Positions 38,091 to 48,960 of a stretch of 64,000 bases of DNA are shown piece after piece. The position numbers were made by a program, and so were the translations under genes. The DNA is from Cannabis sativa. Its lineage: Eukaryota; Streptophyta; Magnoliopsida; Rosales; Cannabaceae. Positions within the stretch are counted from its first letter, which is position 1; each line of letters opens with the position of its first letter. Under the pieces are notes generated by a model. It was not told the DNA's origin and did no database searches. It saw nothing but the letters and a program-made list of their open reading frames with translations. The stretch spans positions 20,721,280-20,785,279 of the forward strand of contig NC_083605.1 of NCBI RefSeq assembly GCF_029168945.1, written 5' to 3'.

Positions 38091-40013
38091 TTTAATTTGG
38101 AAATTAGCAGTTAATCACGTTTATTTATGAAATTATTTATAGCTATTTAATAATTATTTATACTGTTATTATTGAATTCAGAGGTGCATTTTTATGTCAT
38201 TTAGTAATTTTCAATTTTGCATTTCCGGTGCCCGGTATCATGGAACTCGGTGTTTGGCTCAGTGAAATCACAACTTAGTATGTTAGTAGTTTGGGACGGT
38301 TTATTAGACATTGGGAATGTCGGAAATGGTCGGGAATTTAGAATTTCCCAAAAATACCCTTTTAGTGTATTTATGTGATTTTAGTGTGAAGGGGCAAAAT
38401 GGTCATTTTGCCCCATTATTAGTTTGTCCTTTAGTGGACTTTATTTGGTTAAATTAAATGTTATTTGATTTTATTTGTTGGCTGAAATGAATAAGTAGAA
38501 TCCCTTATTTTTATTTCATTTTACTTTACAAAGCTTCAAAAATTTCAAAGTTAGAAAAAATAGAAAAATTTGGAAAACTCTCTCTCTTTTCCTCTCTCTT
38601 TTTCGGCCTCTTGGTGCAGCAAAGGACTTGGAATTTTTCTTGTGATTTCAATCTCTTTTGTGTTCAATCCAAGCTAGGTTAGCTCCTCATCTCTTCTTCT
38701 TAAAAATTTGTGTGAATTTTTGAAATCTGCCTGCGAGGAACCGGAATTCCGGTTGTGCATCCGGAATTCCGGATGGGGTTCTGAAAATTCCCAGAACCGG
38801 AATTCCGGTTGGTCAACCGGTCTACCGGTTGGGGAAATTTCAGGAACCCTAGATTTCCTCGTTTTTATGTTTTTTGGGGTATTGCCATGCTTTTTATCGA
38901 TAGGATAACTTTTAGTTCCTAGTTTAAGTCCCCGGGAAGTGATTTAGCGTATCACTTATAGTGTCGTGATTTTTATGGTTTAGGAGCCTGTAATCCGCCG
39001 CGCAGATAGTTCCAGTCAGGTTGACCGGCACACCTGAATTTGGAATCCAGGTAAGATTAGTATAACAGTATGCATATGTAGATTACATGTTTAGCGTGCA
39101 TGTAGGAAGCCTGTTAGATTACATTAGATATGTATGTTGGCTTCGAACCATCCAACTGTGTCACGTCGGTACAGGCTGGAGTATGACCAGCAGCCGGAGC
39201 ATGACCGGTTCGACCGATTAGGCTGACACTGTATCACGTCGGTACAGGCTGGAGTATGACCAGCAGCCGGAGTATGACCGGTTCGACCGATTAGGCTGAT
39301 ACTTAGGTTGGTCGTTCCATACTATTTGACGTATCACGTCGGTACTGGCTGGAGTATGACCAGCAGCCGGAGTATGACCGGTTCGACCGATTAGGCTGAT
39401 ACTGTAACACGTCTGCAGACAGCCGGAGTATGACCGACGGCGGAGTATGACCGGTTCGACCGATTAGGCTGTTACTTGTCAATAGTACCGTCCCTATGAA
39501 CGTTCAGAACTCAGTACCGTGTTGGACACGGCAGTTAGGGGGACTCAGTATCGTGTTGGACACGGCAGTTAGGGTTATGGTCAGGGGTATGGGCGTCTGA
39601 TCATGACCGGGATTTATGTATGAGTATTATTATGCTTTTCTTACTGAGTCTGTCAACTCACAGTGCTATGTTTATGTGTAGGTAAGGGCAAGGCTAGAGT
39701 TGATGGACCGTGAACGAGCCTATGAAGATTGTACATGTCGGGGCGGTTAGGCCTGGAGCGTACGATCATCGGGACAATGAGGCTATTTTTGTAACTAGTC
39801 GCTAGGCGACAAATATTTTGTATAGACAGTAAACTTTTGTAAATGGTTTTGTAATCAAGATCCCGAGTATTTTTTATAAATATTTTACAAGTTTAATTAA
39901 AAAGCAAAAAAATTTTAATTAATCACGTTTTCCATAAACCTCGTTGATTAGCAACGAGCTGCACATCATGTTTAAAAATCACGTAATACGCCTATGCTAG
40001 TTTGGGTGTTACA
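38075..40013 (+). repeat. 3' LTR of the gypsy element
   Basis: 1,939 bp, 73 bp longer than the 5' LTR because it has four rather than three copies of the roughly 75 bp tandem unit (about 39163-39470). Otherwise nearly identical with scattered substitutions. Confidence 0.95.
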
Positions 40014-41585
40014 GTATACCTTCGTACTAGTGTAGGTAGGGTATGACCGCACCTTGAGTACTATCAAGTGTTGTACCACAAACACCTTGTACCTTCCCGT
40101 ACAAGTGCTGGTAACACCATGACGTACTTCCAAACATCATACACCTTACCAATGCACTCCGTACCGCAACCGTACAAGTGTTGGTAGTGTATGAATCACA
40201 ACAAATAAGCATGTATACATATTAACACATACATAAATTCAGATAATTACATCATACATTATACACAGTTCTTACCTGTTTTCCGAATTCAAGTGTGCTG
40301 GCCGACCTGAATGGAAATCTTGTGCTAGATGGATGCCATAATCACAATGGAGACCGGGTAAGTTACATGAATTAAACCCTAATCCCGGGAAACCCAAAAC
40401 CGAAACCCTAGGTTCTGTTATACTCATAATGGGTTATTCTAACTCTGGAAATGGGGAAACACCCAACCGAGGCATCGAAATGGCAAAAATTGAGAAAATG
40501 AAAGGCCCGGGGAACCCTGCCAAAACCGGCTAGCCGGTTTTTGTGGCCCTGCAAACCGGCTAGCTGGTTTGCACCAGTTTCCCCAAAGCATTTCATTCAA
40601 TGCTCAATCTTCCACCAAATGCCATGAAACCTTCCAGAGTACCTAATTAGGGCATAAACAACATATTCCAGCCAGCAATTCACAGAACAAACCATTCAAA
40701 ATCAATTTGCCATTAAAGCTCAAAGCTTTGAACTCTAAACCTAGAATTGCACAAAACTTAAATCAATCATTAAAACCAGCAACTAGGACTTAAAATCAAC
40801 TCAACAAGACCCTAAAATTCGAACCCTAGGCAATTCAAACCTTAACAGCCCCTAATTTACAATTTCACATATTCAAACCAAAGAAAAAGCTTAAAATCAC
40901 ATCTTCAAAAGTTCTAGGGCTTTACCTTAGATGAAAGCTCCTTGAATTCTAGCTAAATCCCAGAAAAACAAGATGAACAAGTTGATCTTTGCCCTGGTTT
41001 GCTTCAGCCGAAGGAAAGAGAGAGAGAGAGAGAGAGAGAGTTCAAGAATAATACAATTTTCCAATTTTTTCTTCTTTTCTTAATTTTCTGCAAATGAAAA
41101 GAGTTTTTCCAATTACTCTTGCTGAAAATAATTCTAAGCTAGGTGTCAAACACCTAGGCAGCCACCTATTCCCCATTTGCCCAAATGACAAAAATGCCCT
41201 TTAAGTTATAACTTAGGTATTTTTAAAGCTAGGGGTAAAATTGTCAAATTCCATAACCCCGCTCAACCCCGATAATTTATTTCCTCTAAAATATTTCCCA
41301 CTAAGAAATAAGGTTCTAAACTTACCCACGTGATCAATCTAGCCATCCATCGTATTTTCCGTTGTCGCCGAGCAAAAATTACAAAAATATTATATTTCAC
41401 ATATAAACTAAATAATACCCCTAGAGTCTAATAAAATCTCCGGAATTGAGAAATTATAACTCTAATATTTATTTCTAAATATTGTGGTCCACAATTAAAT
41501 TAATTCACAAATAATAATAAAATAATAAAAATTAGTGCTAATTGCCTTTACTAAACCAAATTACTAAAGCGGTCATTACATGAGT

Positions 41586-42560
41586 TGTCATCAACAGAGT
41601 TTCCTCTTCCTTTCTCTCTACGAAATTTGATTTCTCCACCTCTCTATTTTGCGGCAGTCTTGTGTAACATTCAGATTTATAATGCCCAAATTTATGACAT
41701 TTGTAGCACTCAATCTTGGATTTGTCAAGCTTTTGAGAACGTCCTCTTCCCCAGCTTTGAGGAAAAAATGGCTCATTTTCAGTTCTGAAGTTCTGAAATT
41801 GTTTGCCTCCATAGCCTCGTGCTCCTCCATCTCGACCTCCTTGACCTCTACCTCTGCCTCGTCCTCGTCCACGATCTGCTGATCTATTAGCTGCCTAAGT
41901 ATTGTTTTCAGTTGATGCCTTTAGAGCTTGCTCCTCTTTCTCCTTTTCTTGTTGAGTAAGTTTATACTCATGAACCAACAAAGAACCCTGTAATTCATCA
42001 ACTGAAAGTTCATCAATATCATGAGCCTCTTTAATACAACAAACAATATAATTAAATTTTGGTGTCATGGTTCGAAGGATTTTTGCAACTACAGTGACAT
42101 CTTCGATCTTATCACTGTGAATTCGCATCTTGTTCACAATTGCCATTGTTCGAGCAATATAGTCTGACACTGATTCTCCCGTTTTCAGTCGAAGTGTTTC
42201 AAACTCCGTATGAAGTGATTGAAGTTGCTGCCTCTTTGCTTTTGTAGAGCCTTGATACTTCCTCTGCATAGAGTCCCAAATATGCTTGGAAGTGTCCTTG
42301 CAAAGAATAGTCTCCAAGATTGAGTGATCAATAGCTTGAAACAGATAATTCTTTGCCTTTAAATCTTTCAACCTTTGAGCTTCTAGCTATGTTCTTTGTC
42401 CATTTGACACTGCTGTGTCACCTGCTGGTTCAATAATTCCTTCAGAGACCAGTTGCCAATACTCTTTAGATCTTAAAAAATTCTCCATTAACATGCTCCA
42501 ATGGTCATAGTGACCATCAAACTTGGGAATAGCTGGTTGAACAAAACTATTGGTGGCCAT
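41586..42560 (-). pseudogene. Copia gag of the minus-strand element
   Basis: The start ATG is at 42560 (MATNSFVQPAIPKFDGHYDH), matching the copia-type gag N-terminus. The UBN2-type gag domain follows (LKAKNYLFQAIDHSILETIL; HKIWDSMQ-like block). An RGRGRGRGQGG-rich linker then leads to a zinc knuckle CYKCHKFGHYKSEC near 41690. In-frame TAG codons at 42387-42389 and 41895-41897 split it. The downstream end is cut by the solo LTR at 41585. Confidence 0.88.
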
Positions 42561-42672
42561 GATTGATCTGCAAGACCAAAAGAATAAATGAAATAGAAAT
42601 AAAACTGCTGTATTACTCTCTATCTCACACTTACTTTTTTTTCTCTCTCTTATATTTTGGCTCTGATACCAC

Positions 42673-42946
42673 TGATACAATAAATATATTATATATATTT
42701 TTACGAAAGAAACTCAAAGTAAAGAAATCTAAATAATACACCGCTTGAATTGATACTTGATTGGTCTATATATAGGCATTACAAACAAAAGTTAAAGCAT
42801 TGAAATGACTACATGACATCACGTTATTTACCCATTAACATCATTAACACCTAAAGAATAGGACAAAATATTGACTCAGCAAAAAGATTAAACAAACTAC
42901 ATGACTCATCAATTTAAAACATCAACACGTGCTCCACACTTTAACA
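42673..42946 (-). repeat. 5' LTR of the minus-strand copia element
   Basis: 274 bp, partner of 27263-27532, followed on the minus strand by GT and then PBS TGGTATCAGAGCC. Confidence 0.95.
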
Positions 42947-42951
42947 ACATC

Positions 42952-43537
<586 letters not shown>

Positions 43538-44452
43538 ACACCATTATTTTCTTGTTTGTATCCTGGACTATTATTTTCTTTATCAAATGGATACACAGGT
43601 TTCATAAAAAAAATGATTTCATCTCCCACCTTATTCATAATTCCCAGATATATGACGATATTTGTGGTCCTTAAAGAATATTTATTTAAAAAAATATACA
43701 TAAAATACTAATTTATTTTTAAATTTTAGACTTAATTTAGTTATATACTTAAAATAAATTAATTTTTTAATTAAAATATTTAATAAATTTTTTTTAGATT
43801 TTAATATTTATATTTTTTTATTTTTTTTTTATTTTAAGAAAATAAATAAATTTAGAGTTTTAGTTTTGTCTCTATAACATAATTTTGTTTCGTTATTGGT
43901 TCTTTTTTGTTCTTCAATGACTTGCGATCGAATCACTGTTAGTTTTTGTGAATAACAAATTCTTTGTGACTAAAATGGTTGTTAGTAGCACAATTACGTA
44001 CATTGCACAATAATTGAGTGCTCAAATTACGAGGTTGAATGAACCTTCTACAACAGTTTCCACTGTTGTGTCTTCTGAGCAGTAGTAGAAACTGAATATA
44101 AGTGTTCGTAAGATTGTGATACTGTAATCTTTTTTATTTGATTTTATTTTAATTTTTTTTTGTCAAACAATTTAGAAATTAGGCAGTTGATTATTTGGCT
44201 TGTTATTCTAATTCTAATCTTGGCGTCTCGATTGTAGGCTATTATTTTAGTTAATTATTATTAATAAAATTATATGATTTATTCAAAAGAAAAACAATTA
44301 TTTTGTAAAATTAAATTCATTTTCTTTTGAATAATTCAGTTATACATTTTGTAAAATTAAAAAATCAGATTTTTTTTTTTTTTTTAATTTAAAAAAATAA
44401 TTTTTTTTTTCTTTTTCTTCTTCTTCTTCTTCTTCTGCAGAAACCCTCCCAG

Positions 44453-44498
<46 letters not shown>

Positions 44499-44586
44499 AC
44501 CAAATCTCCAAACGGGGTCAATGGGGTTAAAAGTTTAATTGATGATTTTCTTTGTTTTGATGAATTGATTGTTTTTTATTTTTCAG
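43538..44586. other. AT-rich intergenic DNA with CT tract
   Basis: No gene recognised. T-rich runs and CTT/CT repeats (44410-44493) precede a short sequence ending GGGGTTAAAAG at about 44534 that may be an upstream exon remnant of the REX4-like fragment. Confidence 0.4.
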
Positions 44587-44859
44587 GGAAGCTAAAGGAG
44601 AGGTCAGATTCCCAAATTTCAGTCAATCCTCTTACTCCTGTTAATGATGATTTTAGGTTATTTCAGTCACTCTCTTTTCTAGTAATCTTGTTTTTAGCTT
44701 GGACTATCACTTCTTTCGAAAGGACAAAAAGAAAATGTCATGCTTTTGAGAATCTGATCTTATAAATTTTTTGACAGTGTAACAGATGCCATAGCCATGG
44801 ATTGTGAAATGGTTGGTGTTGGTCAAGGAAACAAAAGCGCTCTTGGGAGAGCTACTCTG
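44587..44859 (+). pseudogene. Truncated REX4-type RNA exonuclease fragment
   Basis: Two exon-like pieces with splice borders, 44587-44656 and 44778-44859, encode a stretch ending LTPVNDDF and then VTDAIAMDCEMVGVGQGNKS. DCEMVGVG is motif ExoI of DEDDh 3'-5' exonucleases (catalytic Asp and Glu), with the spacing of eukaryotic REXO4/REX4 proteins. The donor at 44860 is GTCAGT. The rest of the domain (ExoII, ExoIII) is not found downstream, where sequence changes to unrelated GC-richer DNA. It is a gene fragment, through partial duplication or capture by a transposon. Confidence 0.7.
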
Positions 44860-46443
44860 GTCAGTTTGGTTTTTGGGCAACTCTTGCTCATTTGTATACT
44901 AGATTCTTCTTCTTCTTTGAAAATCCTTATATTTCTCTCTTCCTCTCTGCTTGCGCACCGCCGGCACCGTCGACGGACCAAGAGCTCCAGCCCACTAAAG
45001 TCAGACCACAAAATCGGAATCCCCAAACCAAGATACCCGAAACTCCGATTTCCCTCCCCCACACGAGCTCACCCTCGACGCCATTAATGGTGATTTTCCC
45101 ATAGCCACGACGACGGCCAGGTTTGATTCTTGTCTCTCCTCGCTCAACGACGACCAGGTTTGGTCCTCCCAGATCCGATCGAGCAACAAGCTGAAGGAGG
45201 AGGAAGAAGAGGATGTGGACTCGCATTTTTACGAGCTACAAGCCCAGATTTATTTTTTTAATTACTGCCATTGTTGATTTTTTCTTGAGGTTTGATTTTT
45301 TGAAGCTTTTAAATGCAGGGGTTTAGGATATGAAGTGGTGATGGTTGTGGGAGGTGGTGTTTGTTGTGTTGTGGTAGTGTAATGGAATAGAATTTGTTTT
45401 ATTTAGGGAAAAAAAGAAAAAGAAAAGAAAAAGCAGAAGAGAAAGATAGACATTATCAAGAGAGAAGAGGGAGAGATAAGGATTTTCGAAGGAGAAGCAG
45501 AAAAAAAAAGAAAAAAAAGAAAAACAAAGGAGAAAAAAAAAGAAAAAAGGAAAAGAATAAAATAAAATAATATATTTTTTATAATCTATTTATTTTATAA
45601 TTTTAAATTATTTTTTATAATATTTTAATAAGTAATATCTACACGTGTGGCATTTAAATGAGATTTTTGGACGAAGGTGTACAGAGTAAAACAGAATGGG
45701 AGTTTAGGTAGTTTTGCCGTCAAAATTTTGGTTTTTGTGGTTAACTATTATGAACTATAAAGTTCAAGTGGTTTAGCCGCCAATATCTCTTTAATTAATA
45801 ATCTGTTCATTTCAAAAAAAAAAATTAATAATCTTGTTGCATATACTATTTAGTTGGAGGTTATAAAATAGAGTGGAAATAAATTATATTTCATTTTTTA
45901 TTTATTTATGTCATTCTAATATAATGATTTTTCTACAATTCTATTTTAAAATAGAAAAAAACATCATTTTTCCAATACAAGATTAAAAAAAATTATTAAT
46001 CTTTTTATAAATATTTTGTATGAATGTTAAAATTAATTTCATTTAATTTCCATCCTTATTCTCATTCTTCTTTTTATTCCTAATCATTTCTACGCCACGT
46101 TAATGTTTGTTATCCTTGTTTAACCTTGAATTCTTGTAAGATGCATCTGTGCACCACATAATAAGACATCGAAAAAGAGTTATTATATGAGTATGTTGTA
46201 ACAGTGAGCGAACGAAGAAAAAACAAAGAAACGTACTCAGCAATAAAACTTTTGTGAGTGAAAGATATAGTTTATTACCAATTACTTATTGGTCAAAACA
46301 AAAATCTGCACAGTAATAGTTTTACTAGAGAAATTCATCATCAGTACAGCCAAATAGAACTGAAAAAAATCCAAACATAAGTTTCAACTTTCAAGGCATC
46401 AATCATATAAAAAAGATATAGATATATTTATATATGTATATGA
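44860..46443. other. Intergenic DNA, no supported gene
   Basis: Between 44930 and 45235 a GC-richer block (CGCCGGCACCGTCGACGG; GACGACGGCCAGG) resembles a 5' UTR or a captured fragment but has no recognisable protein. A purine-rich AAAGAAAAAG tract covers 45410-45560. The end of a fold-back type repeat (AAGTGGTTTAGCCGCC) is near 45764. The rest is AT-rich. Confidence 0.4.
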
Positions 46444-46737
46444 TTAAAAGTGATTAGTTGCAGTGGTTGATGATGGAGTGGTGAGTATTTTGTGGATAGC
46501 ATCAGCGTCCATCCTAGCCGATTCTTGCTTGACCCATTGAACCACCTTCTCCGCCTCTTTAGAAGCCTTGTCTTCTTCCTTTAAGGCCTTTTTAAGCCTT
46601 CGTTCTTGTTCTTTCACCGAAAAAGTGCTCATATCTGACAATAAGTTCTCTTTCTTTTCCCACTTTGACGATCTACTTCCTTTACCATTAGATTTCTTTG
46701 AGGAGAAACAAAAACAGACTGTTACTCTTTCATCCAT
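46444..46737 (-). CDS. Small charged coiled-coil protein, unknown function
   Basis: A 97-residue single-exon frame starting MDERVTVCFCFSSKKSNGKG. The centre (KEQERRLKKALKEEDKASKE ... AEKVVQWVKQESARMD) is a strongly charged, heptad-like helix, followed by an IHKIL segment and a Ser/Thr-rich tail. Composition and codon order look like a real small plant protein rather than chance AT-rich sequence, and no transposon signature overlaps it. I do not recognise a named family and assign no function. Confidence 0.55.
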   Translation of the reverse strand: MDERVTVCFCFSSKKSNGKGSRSSKWEKKENLLSDMSTFSVKEQERRLKKALKEEDKASKEAEKVVQWVKQESARMDADAIHKILTTPSSTTATNHF

Positions 46738-46984
46738 TTTGGGGTTTTGGTTTCAAGATTACTATTATTAACTATAAGCTTTCAAAATATTCTAGCTAAG
46801 ACATAGTTGTCTATTTTGACTTTTTTTTTGTTAGTATGAAATTGTTTATTTTGACTAGCAATACATACTAGTTAATAGGTAGGGGCAGGTACCGTGATAA
46901 CAGTTTGAAAGGAGGAAAGTGTTTAATAATGAATGGAAGATATTAATCATTCAAATTAGTAATATTGACAACGTTGTCAACACA

Positions 46985-47066
46985 GTCGCTTTGGCCGAGT
47001 GGTTAAGGCGTGTGCCTGCTAAGTACATGGGGTTTCCCCGCGAGAGTTCGAATCTCTCAGGCGACG
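46985..47066 (+). tRNA. tRNA-Ser (anticodon GCU)
   Basis: The 82 nt sequence folds as a class II tRNA. The acceptor stem is GTCGCTT with AGGCGAC and discriminator G. The A box is TGGCCGAGTGG. The anticodon arm TGTGC-CTGCTAA-GTACA has anticodon GCT. A long variable arm (GGGG/CCCC) and a T arm with GTTCGAATC follow. No intron. A T run (TTTT) follows directly as a Pol III terminator. It decodes AGC/AGU serine codons. Confidence 0.97.
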
Positions 47067-47302
47067 TTTTTAATTTTTGATACTATTTTAGTGGTGATAT
47101 TAAGACAAGAGTAATTTTGGTTAAAAACTATTAAAATAAAAACTCAATTATTTATGTTTTATTGAAAGCAGCGAAAAATTCCAAGGTAAAAAGTCATGAG
47201 ATCAATAAAAAATAAAATAAAGCTAAAATATTTATTAATTTGGTCTAATGTTATATCATATATAAGAACTAGTAAACAATTTGCGCTTCGCGGCAGCGGA
47301 TG

Positions 47303-48104
47303 TAGGGGTGTACAAAAATTTTGAGGAAATTACACTCTATACCCTTTTTATATTGTCATCTTTCATTTTTACCCTCTTTTTTAAAGTTTATTATTTTTAC
47401 CTATTTTTTTTAAACATTGTACCAATTTTGCCCCTGTCACTTCAAGATACTCTCCATGTGACTCTCTTATGTCAGGGTATTTTAGGTACAATACATATAA
47501 AAAGAGGTATGTTTCAAATAAATATAAAATTAGAGACAAATTTAGTTAATTGATTAATAAAAGAGGCATTTTTCAACTTACCCCAAAAATTTTTGTAAAC
47601 CGCCCAACCCGAATAACCCGCCCAAACCAAACCGACAAAACCGATAAAAAATACAAACCGACATAACTCGACAAAAGTCTAAACCGCCCAATCAGTTAAT
47701 TGGGCGGGTTGAAAATTGACCCAAACCACCCAATTAAACCGCCCAACCCGATTTAACCCATTTTTACATTTTTTTTTTTAATTTTATATATGTATATTAT
47801 ATATATAAAAAAAAGTCCCAAATCCTAAAATTCTTTCTCAACCTCTCAATAAAATTCTTTCTTACATATATTTAGTATTTATGTGGTTAATTTTTATTTC
47901 AGTTGAAATTTTTTAAAAAAAAAACCCTCTTATTTCGGTTTGGGCGGGTTAACCCGACCAAACCGCCCAAACCGTCGGTCGGGTTAAGATTTTTTTTTTT
48001 TAACTGGGTACGTAGGTTGTATGTAGAATTTTATAAACCGATCTTTACGTTGGGTTAGAAAATATGTAGTATAAACCGACTAAACCGACCGATGTACAAC
48101 CCTA
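47303..48104. mobile_element. Non-autonomous hAT-type element
   Basis: Termini TAGGGGTGTACA and TGTACAACCCTA are inverted repeats with one change. The flanks AGCGGATG (47295-47302) and GGCGGATG (48105-48112) are an 8 bp duplication with one change. Subterminal DNA is rich in CCGCCCAACCCG / CGGTTTGGGCGGG in both orientations. About 47323-47585 is a pyrimidine-rich insert (ACACTCTATACCC ... GGCATTTTTCAACTTACCCC) that may be a further nested MITE. No transposase. Confidence 0.8.
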
Positions 48105-48630
48105 GGCGGATGTTTAAAAAAATTTAAAACTATATATGAAATAAATTAATTATAATTGAGTAATAAAATTTATTGAATTTTAACCATAATAATTTATAAT
48201 TATTTTTTTTCAAAATAATATGAGAAGCTTTCTAATAAAATTAGTATTCAATTCGGTGTTTGTCATAGTATAAGTATTTTAAAAAAATAATTGATGAATC
48301 ATTTATTTAAATTCAAATCTACATTTAGTATTATAAATTAATTAGATATAATTAGTTGATATTTGCATTTAAAAATTTCAAACTAACAAAAACAAAAAAT
48401 CCTGATTCTTGATTTATTAGAAATGTGTTGATCATAACAAATAACAGAATTTATGCTATGTGATTAATAAAATTAAAATATAATTAATGCAAAAACTATA
48501 TTTTAGTTATATAAATTGAAAGACAAACAAAAAAAATTAAAGTCGTTGTCATTACCGTATTTCACTTTCACCACTATATTCAAAATCATTATCGTATGTC
48601 ACTTATAGTTACCACTATATTTAAAATTAT

Positions 48631-48960
48631 GGAATTATTTTACGAATATATAAAAACAACAAAAAAAATTACAAAAATACGGTTGTACGGAATTTTAAAC
48701 ATTTTTACGATTTTATTTATAGAAAATCCAGTCTTTTATGTTGTAGTCTTGTTAATTTGTTGTTGAATTTTTGTTATCTGTATGTTATTTTTTGTTGTTG
48801 TTCTGATGTTATGTGGATGTTATTTTCTTGTTAGTTTTATGTAGTTTTCTTGTTGTTTTCATGTTATTTCTATGGAAAACAGTAAAAATGTAAAAAAAAA
48901 ATTCTTTAAACGTAAAATTGTAATATTTTTACAAAAAATTGTACCTTATGTAATTATTCC
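48631..48960 (+). mobile_element. MITE family M, copy 3, with 9 bp target duplication
   Basis: Starts GGAATTATTTTACG and ends GTAATTATTCC, giving short imperfect inverted ends. It is flanked by perfect 9 bp repeats TAAAATTAT (48622-48630 and 48961-48969), the size typical of Mutator-type elements. Related to 5333-5632 and 15313-15615. Confidence 0.85.

Larger units (their letters stand above)
31237..40013 (+). mobile_element. Ty3/gypsy (chromovirus-like) retrotransposon
   Basis: LTRs lie at 31237-33102 and 38075-40013 and start TGTAAAGACCGC, ending GGTGTTACA. The target duplication is GTATA (31232-31236 and 40014-40018). PBS TGGTATCAGAGC is at 33106-33117 and the PPT (AAGGGGGGAATAG) lies at about 38060-38073. 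Gag-pol order is protease, RT, RNase H, integrase and a chromodomain-like end, typical of plant Tekay/Del chromoviruses. The complete structure and clean duplication indicate a recent insertion, but several stop codons block expression. Confidence 0.96.
30707..41580 (-). mobile_element. Solo LTR of a Ty3/gypsy element, itself interrupted
   Basis: The two parts, 30707-31236 and 40019-41580 (about 2.09 kb), form one LTR in minus orientation, starting TGTAATGACCGCTTTAG and ending GACGTTACA. The flanking duplication is TGAGT (30702-30706 and 41581-41585). Its start resembles that of the inner gypsy LTR (TGTAAAGACCGCTTAG), so the two families are related. A (GA)n run lies at 41017-41040 and an 18 bp palindrome (AAACCGGCTAGCCGGTTT) near 40522. 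No internal region remains, as expected after LTR-LTR recombination. Confidence 0.92.
27263..42946 (-). mobile_element. Ty1/copia retrotransposon, interrupted by nested gypsy DNA
   Basis: Minus-strand element with LTRs at 42673-42946 (5') and 27263-27532 (3'). They begin TGTTAAAG and end TTGTATCA. The 5 bp target duplication is ACATC (27258-27262 and 42947-42951). A PBS (TGGTATCAGAGCC, 42659-42671) and a PPT (AAAAGAGGG, 27533-27541) adjoin the LTRs. The gag-to-protease region is split at 30706/41581 by a solo gypsy LTR that itself holds a complete gypsy element. Without these the element is about 4.8 kb. Several stops and frameshifts show it is dead. Confidence 0.95.

Noticed and set aside
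45596..45795. A complete fold-back MITE like 4736-5098
   Set aside because: Only one end (GTGGTTTAGCCGCC type) is recognisable; I found no inverted partner nearby.
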